Source of the DNA: JABDGC01 sp964466595
GTDB lineage: Bacteria > Pseudomonadota > Gammaproteobacteria > DSM-16500
DNA length: 63,057 bases
Reading direction: 5' to 3'
Assembly (NCBI GenBank): GCA_964466595.1
Contig: CAYXNR010000006.1
Span: 1-63,057 of the forward strand
The notes beneath the pieces are model-generated. The model saw only the letters and a program-made list of their open reading frames with translations. It did no database searches and had not been told where the DNA came from. Below are positions 1 to 7,712 of the stretch, in pieces. The position numbers and the translations under genes were made by a program. Position 1 is the first letter of the stretch, and each line of letters starts with the position of its first letter.

Positions 1-17
1 TTGAGGGACTATTATCT

Positions 18-323
18 CTAATTCAGTTTGGTCTGAAAATACCGGGGCAGGTCAGCATCAGGACGATTACTCGGTTCGCCTGTGTTAGGGTCTACTAGGG
101 TTCGATTATAATGGATGTGCCTTGGAATAGAGCCAGGTTCATTGCTCGGTTTACCTGTTATAGGGTTTACTAATCTGTCATTGAGCCATTTAGCCCGTGT
201 AATAGCATCAGGACCATCGTAGGGTTTGCCAGTCAAGGGATGTACTGTATCGTTATAGTAATTCTTTTTTTTAGGCTGAAGCTCTATCGAAGCCCCCGCC
301 TCAGACAAGTCTCTTTTTAGCAT
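18..323 (-). CDS. small protein with three tandem proline/glycine repeats, function unknown
   Basis: This 101-residue protein contains three copies of a repeat of about 26 residues with the core [HN]P-[LIN]-TG-[KE]-P-[YS]-[DN]-x-P-[DG] (HPLTGKPYDGPDA, NPITGKPSNEPGS, DPNTGEPSNRPDA), each followed by a basic/aromatic spacer. I see no signal peptide and no membrane segment. I do not recognise a characterised family. The ATG at 323 lies about 25 bases downstream of a predicted promoter (355-387) that carries a tandem TTAAT repeat like the PmrA box. That context makes a regulated, possibly secreted, host-interaction protein plausible, but this is inference. The gene diverges from ssrA. Confidence 0.65.
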   Translation of the reverse strand: MLKRDLSEAGASIELQPKKKNYYNDTVHPLTGKPYDGPDAITRAKWLNDRLVNPITGKPSNEPGSIPRHIHYNRTLVDPNTGEPSNRPDADLPRYFQTKLN

Positions 324-354
324 GAATTAGACACCATTTAGTATATTTTGACTA

Positions 355-387
355 ATAATAAACCATTTTCATTAAGGAATTATTAAG
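355..387 (-). promoter_or_regulatory. promoter with PmrA-like tandem box
   Basis: Read on the minus strand, positions 387-368 give CTTAATAATTCCTTAATGAA: two direct TTAAT half-sites 11 bases apart. This resembles the Legionella/Coxiella PmrA box (cTTAATatT-N2-cTTAATatT). Seven bases further on is a good -10 hexamer, TATTAT (360-355). The ATG of the 101-residue protein follows at 323. An almost identical arrangement lies at 51420-51452, with the same spacing. Confidence 0.55.
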
Positions 388-405
388 ACTTTCCTCTCGT
401 TTTCG

Positions 406-436
406 TTCATATTTTCATCATGAAAAGCGTTATAAT
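406..436 (+). promoter_or_regulatory. ssrA promoter
   Basis: A perfect -10 hexamer TATAAT (431-436) ends six bases before the first base of the tmRNA. The -35 is weak: TTCATA at 406-411, with a 19-base spacer. The spacer contains a perfect 15-base palindrome TTTTCATCATGAAAA (412-426), which could be an operator. Confidence 0.6.
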
Positions 437-442
437 ATAAAT

Positions 443-844
443 GGGGGCGACCTGGCTTCGACATAGGTTGCAAAACCCAAGGTGCATGTAGAGGTGTAAT
501 GCTCCTCTTTAAACTCATTACAAATCATATAGTTGCCAAGTTATATCGCAACTCTCGTCCAGTGAATTCTTCGGGATTCGCTGCAGCTGCCGCCTAAGGC
601 AGCAACGAGCTTCTCACCAGGGGTGCTTGTGCCTCTGGAGTTCACTGAAATGAACGTTGAGGAGTCATCTTACACAAGCTCGTACTTTGGTTTGCTCTAG
701 ACCAAAGTCTTAAAAATGAAGAGCTCGCTACGGAACACCCTGCCCATCGGGGGAAGCGTAGTTAAATAAAAAGATAGGGCTAAACATGTAGATCTGAAGG
801 TCAAGCGCTTATGGACGCGGGTTCGATTCCCGCCGCCTCCACCA
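443..844 (+). ncRNA. ssrA: transfer-messenger RNA (tmRNA)
   Basis: tmRNA rescues ribosomes stalled on broken messages and tags the nascent chain for proteolysis. The 5' end GGGGGCG (443-449) pairs with CGCCTCC (834-840) to form the acceptor stem, followed by A and an encoded CCA (842-844). The T-arm GGTTCGATTCC is present at about 819-831. The message part appears to start at GCC 535, after ATAGTT, and reads AKLYRNSRPVNSSGFAAAAA before TAA at 595-597. The stop lies in the usual small stem (GCTGCC/GGCAGC). The tag is not the common AND-type sequence but ends in the alanine-rich degron expected of ClpXP substrates. The molecule is 402 bases long. Confidence 0.96.
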
Positions 845-881
845 AATTCTGATTCAAAGACATCCAAAATCATCCTAAAGT

Positions 882-907
882 CCTTGAAAACAAGGCCTTT
901 TTTATTT
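882..907 (+). terminator. rho-independent terminator of ssrA
   Basis: The hairpin CCTTG-AAAA-CAAGG (882-895) is followed by CCTTTTTTATTT, giving a U-rich tail. It lies 38 bases after the tmRNA CCA end. The rest of 908-1213 shows no gene I can support on either strand. Confidence 0.7.
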
Positions 908-1213
908 AATCTACTTCCACTGAAATCCAACAGAAGCCCCCAACATCCGGACTGAAGTGGGGCCGATATAGGGGCTTGTAGCTCCAAATTAAATGTGAGG
1001 CCCCCTCTTGCATATGACCACCGTCACTATGATTCGCACCAGGTCGTAATATGCCTTGGCGACATAAATTCCATAGAGTTTCACAATAAATTATCTCAAA
1101 TAATAATATAATATTAATCAAATAGTTAATCTTGATTAGCCTGTCATTATTACATTTATGATACTTGCTTTTTGTCAGAAAATCATCTATATTTTATGAC
1201 ATGAGGACCAAAT

Positions 1214-1828
1214 ATGAATGCCACGCACAAGATTCAACAATATGTTCAGAAAACACCGCGCGGCAAGCCGTTTACTACAGCTACGCTAATGTGTTTTGGC
1301 GCGCGAGCAGCGGTAGATCAAGCATTATCTAGGCTCGCTAATACCGGAAAGATAGTAAGACTAACTCGCGGCGTATATGTACGCCCTGAAGAAAGTCGCT
1401 ATGTAGGTCAGGTTTTACCTGAACCCTTTAAGGTCGTCGAAGCAATGGCAAAAAATACAAATGAAATTATCCAAGTGAGCGGCGCTGAAGCAGCAAGACA
1501 ATTGGGCCTCTCCACCCAAGTGCCCGCTCAACCAATTTTCTTGACGACAGGGCAATCAAGACGGTTTAATATTGGTAATCTTGAAGTAACTCTCAAACAT
1601 GTTAGCAGAAAAAAAATACCCTTCCCCGAATCCAAAGTCGGGCTAGCCATTTTAGCGTTGTGGTATCTTGGCAAAAAGTTAACAACCCCTCAAACAATCG
1701 AAAAAATCGAAAAGAAACTTACCCCAACCGAATTTGAGAAATTTCAATCTTCAAGAGAATATATGCCTGCATGGATGAGTAATGCAGTTTTACAATATAA
1801 AAATATAAAGGAAAAAGAGCGTGCCTGA
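1214..1828 (+). CDS. AbiEi-type antitoxin / DUF6088 transcriptional regulator
   Basis: This 204-residue protein matches the antitoxin half of AbiE-type systems. The N-terminal winged-helix part (roughly residues 1-60, with the sequence LTRGVYVRP) is followed by a C-terminal domain with the conserved SGAEAARQLGLSTQVP segment. In the family this protein represses its own operon and neutralises the nucleotidyltransferase toxin encoded next to it. The toxin gene overlaps its 3' end by eight bases (1821-1828), so the pair is translationally coupled. A GAGGA ribosome site precedes the ATG. A short inverted repeat TGTCA...TGACA just upstream (about 1173-1203) could be the operator. The position beside ssrA suggests an integrated element. 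Confidence 0.82.
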   Translation: MNATHKIQQYVQKTPRGKPFTTATLMCFGARAAVDQALSRLANTGKIVRLTRGVYVRPEESRYVGQVLPEPFKVVEAMAKNTNEIIQVSGAEAARQLGLSTQVPAQPIFLTTGQSRRFNIGNLEVTLKHVSRKKIPFPESKVGLAILALWYLGKKLTTPQTIEKIEKKLTPTEFEKFQSSREYMPAWMSNAVLQYKNIKEKERA

Positions 1829-2834
1829 AGCTTATCTCGCATTACCAAAAAAAGAACAAGCCCTAATTCTCAGAAATTTATCCACAAATAAAAATATCAA
1901 AAGAGAAGCAATTTTATTAGAAAAAGACATCTGGATATGCTGGGCATTAGAATTTTTATTTAAAATGCCAAACCAATTACCAATGGCATTTAAAGGTGGC
2001 ACATCACTATCCAAAGCATATCGCGTGATTGATAGATTTTCAGAAGACGTGGATATTACAATTGACTATCAAGCATTCAATTGTGGAGATCCCTTCGTAG
2101 AAGGCATCAGCAAAACAAAATTAAAAAACATTAGCCTTGAACTTAGATCAATGGTGACACAACATATAAAAGATACTCTCCTCCCTTATTATGAAAAAAT
2201 AATATCGGAACAATTCAAGAAAAATGCCCCTATAGTTGAAATGGATAATGATGGCGAAACAATTCACCTACGCTACCCCTCAGTGATTGAACAAAAAAGT
2301 GGATACATCATTGATAGCATACGCCTTGAATTTGGTGGGCGAAATCTAACAGTACCAAGCGAATTAATAACAATCACTACTGATATTTCTGAATATGTAA
2401 ATGATTTATCATTTCCTATCGCACAAGCAACAGTGTTGTCGCCTCAAAAAACGTACTGGGAAAAAATTACATTGATTCACTATGAATGCAATCGCCCAAC
2501 TCTGAAAGATGACGCAGATCGCATTTCACGTCATTGGTACGATGTCGCAATGCTAACCAATCATGATATTGGCAAACACGCTCAAATGAATCGTGCGCTC
2601 CTGAATGAAGTAATAAAAATTAAAAAGACTTTTTATGATTCCGGCTTTGCAAAATACGATGATTGCTTAAATGGAAATTTACGATTAATACCAAACGACA
2701 ATTACCTTCAGTTACTCAAAGATGATTTTAATAAAATGCTTAGCAATAAAATGTTTTATGGTAATCAACCGGATTTTTATCGTGTACTGAATGAGCTTAA
2801 AAAGCTGGAAATGGTCATTAATAAATCAGAATAA
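1821..2834 (+). CDS. AbiEii-type nucleotidyltransferase toxin
   Basis: This 337-residue protein has the features of AbiEii/AbiGii toxins, which are DNA polymerase beta-like nucleotidyltransferases. The motif FKGGTSLSKAY (about residues 57-67) is the GS motif, and RFSEDVDITID supplies the two metal-binding aspartates. Family members block growth by modifying RNA, for example tRNA acceptor ends, until restrained by the AbiEi partner. The start is GTG at 1821, inside the upstream antitoxin gene. The length is normal and the catalytic residues are intact, so the toxin is probably active. Such pairs act as toxin-antitoxin or abortive-infection systems. Confidence 0.85.
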   Translation: MPEAYLALPKKEQALILRNLSTNKNIKREAILLEKDIWICWALEFLFKMPNQLPMAFKGGTSLSKAYRVIDRFSEDVDITIDYQAFNCGDPFVEGISKTKLKNISLELRSMVTQHIKDTLLPYYEKIISEQFKKNAPIVEMDNDGETIHLRYPSVIEQKSGYIIDSIRLEFGGRNLTVPSELITITTDISEYVNDLSFPIAQATVLSPQKTYWEKITLIHYECNRPTLKDDADRISRHWYDVAMLTNHDIGKHAQMNRALLNEVIKIKKTFYDSGFAKYDDCLNGNLRLIPNDNYLQLLKDDFNKMLSNKMFYGNQPDFYRVLNELKKLEMVINKSE

Positions 2835-2859
2835 TTTTTTGATAAAAGGGATACAAAAC

Positions 2860-3054
2860 ATGATCGATATTAAAAAATGTGCTGAAGAATTAGATGAAAA
2901 ATTAAAAAAATACCATGATAAAAATCAAGCCACCCCTAAAGAGCCTCTTTACCATTACACATCATTTTTAGGACTTTCTGGAATATTCATTAAATATTCC
3001 ATCAACAAGTATTTCTTTGTAAATTGTCATATTTATTCCGAAATAATTGATTGA
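2860..3054 (+). pseudogene. truncated DUF2971 family protein
   Basis: The ATG at 2860 has weak spacing to AAAAGGGA. The first 45 residues include LYHYTSFLGLSGIF, the typical N-terminal signature of DUF2971 proteins (usually 250-350 residues), which often accompany defence or toxin genes. After residue 48 the similarity stops and the frame ends at 64 residues. I read this as the remnant of a third gene of the AbiE island, cut by deletion or recombination. No continuation of the family is visible in the next 260 bases in any frame. Confidence 0.55.
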
Positions 3055-3320
3055 AAAGCAGCATACTTTTACTTCCTTGAGAAGACAAGAACAAGAACGT
3101 AAGTAATAGATTCCCAATTCTTATTAGCTAATAGCAATACTGCAAAACCAGATAACAAAAAACAGATAGCATCATTCATCTTCATCGGGATTTATGAAGG
3201 TGAAATGCTCATTAAAACGGGAATGTGATATCGCCATCCGATTAACACAAATGCTCAGCATCTTGTTTGTCGTCACTATCTAGGCCAGCAGTAAAAGATA
3301 AGCCAAACACCCACCTTAGA
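3055..3320. other. non-coding or decayed stretch after the AbiE island
   Basis: No convincing gene is visible. A 38-codon hydrophobic frame on the minus strand (3069-3185, with LLSGFAVLLLANKNW) resembles a fragment of a membrane sensor protein, but it lacks a clear ribosome site. The stretch looks like debris between the island and the conserved small gene that follows. Confidence 0.4.
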
Positions 3321-3491
3321 TTATTGCTTCCCACCTCTTCCAATATGCATGAAAAGTGAGATGACAAAGAGCACTAGAAAAATAAAGAACAGAATCTTTG
3401 CAATACCAGCAGCTTGGGCGGCTACACCAGTGAAACCCAGAAGACCGGCAATAAGGGCAATAACGAGAAACGTGACGACCCAATTCAACAT
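3321..3491 (-). CDS. DUF1328 / UPF0391 small membrane protein (YtjA-like)
   Basis: A 56-residue protein starting MLNWVVTFLVIALIAGLLGF and continuing TGVAAQAAGIAKILFFIF. This is the conserved pattern of the DUF1328 (UPF0391) family: two hydrophobic helices separated by a small glycine/alanine-rich turn. The start ATG at 3491 is preceded by AAGGAC at a good distance. The role is unknown; relatives are small inner-membrane proteins often seen under stress conditions. It is transcribed towards the decayed region and away from the peptide synthetase. Confidence 0.88.
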   Translation of the reverse strand: MLNWVVTFLVIALIAGLLGFTGVAAQAAGIAKILFFIFLVLFVISLFMHIGRGGKQ

Positions 3492-3742
3492 ATTTAAAGT
3501 CCTTTTAAATAGTTAATCCCAATAACATTCTAACACATAATCGTCAACCTGATGACCGAAGAGAGAGACCACAAAGCATTTTTCAGTAATCTAAAGAATT
3601 AACAAGCCAAGATAATTTGTGCATTTTTTTGCCTTTCGAGTGAAATCACTAGTTTAGGTGCTAGTGCGGAACATGCGACTAATCGCTATAGCCTAGATAA
3701 TGTTTTATAATAAAAAAATATTAAAGGGAATATACAATCTGT
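3492..3742 (+). promoter_or_regulatory. upstream region of the peptide synthetase operon
   Basis: This 251-base gap holds the leader of the minus-strand DUF1328 gene and, on the plus strand, a -10 hexamer TATAAT (3706-3711), 31 bases before the ATG at 3743. A ribosome site AAAGGGA (3723-3729) precedes that ATG. I see no convincing -35 and no PmrA-like box. Confidence 0.4.
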
Positions 3743-5968
3743 ATGGAAACACTTCATTCTTTTTTTGAGAAGCAGAGTGACCATTCTCCTGAAAAAATCG
3801 GTTTAATTTGCAACAATATCCAAATTTCCTATAAAGAACTAGAACAATCCGCTAATCAATATGCACATTGGCTAATTGCTCAAGGTGTTAAAACTGAAGA
3901 TGTGATAGGCGTTCTAGTTGAGCGTTCGATTGATCTTTATATTATTATGCTTGGAATTTTTAAAGCAGGTGCCGTATATCTTCCAATTGACCCCGAGTCT
4001 CCAGTCGAAAGAATAAATTATATTAGTAATAATTCCAATATGGTTCTTCTATTAACTTCAAAAGCGTACGCAGAAAAGAAACTTTTTAGTAGCGGCAAAA
4101 CCCTAGAATATGAAGCAATAAAGCCTATTATTAAAAAGCAATCAAAGATTCGTCCAAAAATAGCTGATTTTTCTCCAGATAATCTATGTTATATAATTTA
4201 CACCTCCGGTACGACGGGACATCCTAAAGGAGTAGGCGTTACTCATCGTGCAGTATGTAATTATGTTCAATCCGCACTAAAAATATATGGGATCACTGAG
4301 AGCGATCGGGTTTATCAGGGATTCACTAGTTCATTTGATGCCTCCCTTGAGGAAATCTGGATGGCATTTGCTAGCGGCGCGACCTTAGTTACAGGCACTT
4401 CTCAAGCAGTTAGAGAAGGAGGTGCATTAGTAGACTTTCTAATTTTCCATAAAATCACTGTATTCTCGACAGTTCCCACCATATTGGCAATCATCGATCC
4501 ACCGATTCCTAGTTTACGAGTATTGATTTTAGGAGGAGAAAAATGTCCTCAGGCCTTCATAGAGCGCTGGCTTCGACCTAATCTTCGAATATTTAATACT
4601 TACGGGCCAACAGAGACGACGATTATTGCCACTTATTCAGAATGCCAACCACACAAAGCGATTACAATAGGAAAACCCATCCCAAATTGTGAGGTCTTCA
4701 TCTTAGATGAGACGTTGAAACCCGTTGAAAAAGGAAAGCCCGGCGAGCTATTTATCGGTGGAGCTGGATTAGCGAGGGGCTACATAAACAACCCGGAGTT
4801 AACCAAAGAAAAATTTATACATTACCAGAATGATCCTTCGAGAAGACTTTATCAAACAGGGGATCTAGGGCGCTTAACTGAAAACGGAGACATTGAATAC
4901 CTTGGGCGTATAGATGAACAGATCAAAATTCGCGGCTTCAGAATTGAATTGGAAGAAATTGAAAATGTATTAAAGAGAATACCAGAAGTACGGGATGCGG
5001 TCGTTGTGTCGCAAGAATTTACTCCAGGAATGCAAACCTTAGTTGCTTATTTGATATTAAAAAATAATTTTGAGCCAAATGAGCAAAAAATTCAAAAAAT
5101 AGCGAGTGATTATTTGCCTACTTACATGATCCCCACTTTAATCGAGTTTGTTGCTGATTTCCCAAAAATGTTAAACGGAAAAATTAATAAAAAAGCCTTG
5201 GTCAAACCAATACTTGAGCGAATCCTTGTTAAATCTAAAAGCGCATCATTATTTCCCTTGATCGAGAAAAAAATTACGACTATTTGGGAAAATGTCCTAC
5301 AAATGAGCCCCATCTGGAATACTGCAAATTTTTTTACTGAACTCGGCGGACACTCGCTCTCTGCGGCTATGGTTATTTCAGAGATGCGGAAAAATTATGA
5401 AATGAGAAATGCGTCGCTCATAGACATATTTGAATATCCTACCATTGAGCAATTAGCTAGAAAAATTCATGATTCAGATCAAAACATAGCTAGCGAAAAG
5501 CTTAGGGAAGATGATTTATATTTAAAGCCTAGGACAGTCACGGAAAAAATAGAATATTATTTCTGCATCTTTATGCAAGCGATAGTGTCACTCGTATTAA
5601 TTACTATTTCTCCATGGCATTTTATTATTATTGTTCTGATTGGCATTAGTTTTGCATTTACCACTTCAACGTTAAGCTTGTATCAGCTTGTTCTTTTATG
5701 GTTAATTTTTTTCTTTTTACTAGAGCCTGTTCTTCTTCTATTTGGGATCGCGATGAAGTGGTTGATGCTAGGTAAAATAAAGCCAGGAAAACACAGGATT
5801 TGGAGCTTATACTATTTACGTTGGTGGATAGCTAATCAAGTATATGATCTTGCCCCTCTTGATCATTTAGTTGGCAGTCCGTTTATGAATATATATTGCA
5901 AATTGATGGGCGCAAAAATTGGTAAGAATTGTTTTATCAACACAGATCAATTTTGCTCCTTTGATTAG
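3743..5968 (+). CDS. Pls/PosA-type nonribosomal peptide synthetase, N-terminal part (frameshifted)
   Basis: Residues about 1-500 form an adenylation domain, with YTSGTTGHPKG (A3), YGPTETT (A5), YQTGDLGR (A7) and NGKINKK (A10 lysine). Residues about 510-590 form a peptidyl carrier with the phosphopantetheine serine in GGHSLS (S538). Membrane helices follow (about 610-690). This order is that of epsilon-poly-lysine synthetase-like enzymes, which make amino-acid homopolymers. Read against GrsA, the specificity positions are D-A-E-S-I-G-T-I-I-K, close to the lysine code as I remember it. The frame stops at TAG 5966 right after GAKIGKNCFINTDQ, where family members continue. The rest is in the next frame from about 5957, so the gene is split by a frameshift. 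Confidence 0.85.
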   Translation: METLHSFFEKQSDHSPEKIGLICNNIQISYKELEQSANQYAHWLIAQGVKTEDVIGVLVERSIDLYIIMLGIFKAGAVYLPIDPESPVERINYISNNSNMVLLLTSKAYAEKKLFSSGKTLEYEAIKPIIKKQSKIRPKIADFSPDNLCYIIYTSGTTGHPKGVGVTHRAVCNYVQSALKIYGITESDRVYQGFTSSFDASLEEIWMAFASGATLVTGTSQAVREGGALVDFLIFHKITVFSTVPTILAIIDPPIPSLRVLILGGEKCPQAFIERWLRPNLRIFNTYGPTETTIIATYSECQPHKAITIGKPIPNCEVFILDETLKPVEKGKPGELFIGGAGLARGYINNPELTKEKFIHYQNDPSRRLYQTGDLGRLTENGDIEYLGRIDEQIKIRGFRIELEEIENVLKRIPEVRDAVVVSQEFTPGMQTLVAYLILKNNFEPNEQKIQKIASDYLPTYMIPTLIEFVADFPKMLNGKINKKALVKPILERILVKSKSASLFPLIEKKITTIWENVLQMSPIWNTANFFTELGGHSLSAAMVISEMRKNYEMRNASLIDIFEYPTIEQLARKIHDSDQNIASEKLREDDLYLKPRTVTEKIEYYFCIFMQAIVSLVLITISPWHFIIIVLIGISFAFTTSTLSLYQLVLLWLIFFFLLEPVLLLFGIAMKWLMLGKIKPGKHRIWSLYYLRWWIANQVYDLAPLDHLVGSPFMNIYCKLMGAKIGKNCFINTDQFCSFD

Positions 5969-7649
5969 CATTGGCAATAACTCAAGTATCGGCGCTGACG
6001 TAGGCACATCAGGCTATAAGATAGAGCATGGCTGGTTGAAAATCGGATCCATTACAGTGGGCGAAGATTGTTATATAGGCGCAAACTCTGTTCTTGGCAT
6101 CAATGTTAAAATGGGCAATGGAAGTAAATTAGGCGAGCATTCCTTGCTATCAGATGGGCAAACCATACCGGACGGCGCGAGTTATATCGGATCGCCCGCT
6201 TGTCCTGGGAAAGTGGAATTATTTCAAACACCAACAGAGACAATTTCGCGGAATAAATTACAACATGCCCTACATGCTATTTGTCAATATTTGCTTGTAA
6301 TGCTTTTGGAATTTGTTTATATCGTTTCAGTCTCGCCTGGCATAATTTTAATTGTGTATATTTACTATGTTAGTGGGGAATTAATTAGTTGTATTTGGGC
6401 CATTCCATTAGCGGCTCTCATGTTTGTCTGCTTGATGATTCTTCAAATCAGTTTACTCAAAAAAATATTTGGGGCCGTAAAAAAAGGTACTTATTCAATA
6501 CATGGATTCTATCATCTAAAAATATGGTTTATAGAGCGGCTTGTGTCTCTCAGCCTGGGAACACTAGAGACATTGTATGGCACACTTTTTACTGCGCCTT
6601 GGTTCCGCCTCTTAGGCGCAAAAATTGGTAAGAATTCTGAAATATCTTCAGTCAATTTTACCCCTCCTGATATGCTGAATATTGGGAAAGAATGTTTTGT
6701 TGGTGATAACGCAATGCTTGCCCCTTCGCGTGCTTACCAAGGATATATCAATTTAGAGCCTATATATTTAGCCAACAGAGTGTTTATTGGGAATGGCGCC
6801 ACTATTCCTGGAGGCACGGAAATTGGCAGCAATTGTTTAATTGCATGCGCTTCGGTCCCCCCATACCATTCAGTTCCAAGTGGCACCAGTTGGCTAGGTA
6901 CTCCATCCTTAACTTTACCAATAAAAAATCCTGAGTTTAGTGATCCTGAAAGCTTGACTTACAAACCCGCCTTTCGAGCTAAAATAATTAGAGGCACATT
7001 TGAAATATTTAAGATAGTTTTACCCGGAGCTTTTTTGTATTTAATTTTAACCCTGGATGTCATTACCTTTGTTACTTTAAAAAACATATATAGCTTTTTA
7101 TTCGCATTACTCATTTTTCCATTTTTTTCATTTTCCTACGTTTTCGGTGAAGTTCTGACTATTGCGTTTTTAAAATGGGCGCTATTAGGGCGTTGCCGTG
7201 AAACTTCAGCGCCTATGTGGAGCACCAAAGTCTATTGCAATGAATTTGTCACCGCTTTGTTTGACACTGTTGCTGTCCCATTTCTTATAGAGCCGCTATT
7301 AGGCACCCCATTTGTCGTCGGAATCCTTCGTATTTTCGGAGTTAAAATTGGCAAGTATTCTTATATTGGAACGCCTTATATATCTGAATTCGACTTGGTG
7401 GAAATACAAGATAGCGTTTGCTTAAATAGGGATTGCACAATCCAAACGCATTTATTTGAAGATAGAATTTTTAAAACAGGCCCCATTGTTATTGAAAATG
7501 GCTGTTCTGTTGGTGACCGATCAATTGTACTTTATTTAACAACCATGGAAAACTATTCTTCATTAGGTAATTTATCGCTGTTAATGAAGGGAGAGGTGTT
7601 ATATCCCTTCAGCTTTTGGGAAGGCATCCCCGCCAAAAGAAAATACTAA
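5919..7649 (+). CDS. Pls/PosA-type synthetase, C-terminal membrane and acyltransferase-like part
   Basis: The nominal TTG start at 5919 is probably not used. The true reading continues the preceding frame at about 5957 (LISIGNNSSIGADV). The region alternates hydrophobic segments with left-handed beta-helix-like hexapeptide stretches: GAKIGKNSEIS, IGNGATIPGG and GVKIGKYSYIG. This matches the C-terminal domain of Pls-like synthetases (TIGR02353-type), where three tandem domains between membrane helices join monomers. All the expected blocks are present, so the second half has not decayed. The fault may be a recent 5-base deletion (one copy of TTGAT) or a sequencing error. It is followed 63 bases later by the TPR/barrel gene. 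Confidence 0.8.
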   Translation: MVRIVLSTQINFAPLISIGNNSSIGADVGTSGYKIEHGWLKIGSITVGEDCYIGANSVLGINVKMGNGSKLGEHSLLSDGQTIPDGASYIGSPACPGKVELFQTPTETISRNKLQHALHAICQYLLVMLLEFVYIVSVSPGIILIVYIYYVSGELISCIWAIPLAALMFVCLMILQISLLKKIFGAVKKGTYSIHGFYHLKIWFIERLVSLSLGTLETLYGTLFTAPWFRLLGAKIGKNSEISSVNFTPPDMLNIGKECFVGDNAMLAPSRAYQGYINLEPIYLANRVFIGNGATIPGGTEIGSNCLIACASVPPYHSVPSGTSWLGTPSLTLPIKNPEFSDPESLTYKPAFRAKIIRGTFEIFKIVLPGAFLYLILTLDVITFVTLKNIYSFLFALLIFPFFSFSYVFGEVLTIAFLKWALLGRCRETSAPMWSTKVYCNEFVTALFDTVAVPFLIEPLLGTPFVVGILRIFGVKIGKYSYIGTPYISEFDLVEIQDSVCLNRDCTIQTHLFEDRIFKTGPIVIENGCSVGDRSIVLYLTTMENYSSLGNLSLLMKGEVLYPFSFWEGIPAKRKY

Positions 7650-7712
7650 TCGAAATCCAGTGATAATGCTTAATGATCTTTTATATTTTTATATGCTATT
7701 GAGGTAAGCAGA

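Noticed and set aside
697..1121. Two minus-strand frames of 96 and 71 codons across the tmRNA end and downstream region
   Set aside because: The first is antisense to ssrA and the second lacks a ribosome site; GGGGGNRTRV-type peptides are a common artefact opposite tmRNA/tRNA 3' ends. The phrase LCRQGILRPG in the second is suggestive of an old gene piece but not enough to call.
3069..3185. 38-codon hydrophobic frame on the minus strand
   Set aside because: No ribosome site and no family; more likely a fragment of a lost membrane protein.
5957..5975. Programmed +1 frameshift in the peptide synthetase
   Set aside because: A shift at TTT GAT TAG would give FDSIG, two residues short of the family pattern FDLISIG, and there is no slippery or stimulatory sequence; a 5-base deletion explains it better.
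7660..7700. A CTTAATGAT-CT-TTTATATTT stretch upstream of the TPR/barrel gene as a third PmrA-like box
   Set aside because: Only the first half-site fits; the second half-site lacks TTAAT and the -10 spacing differs from the other two sites.
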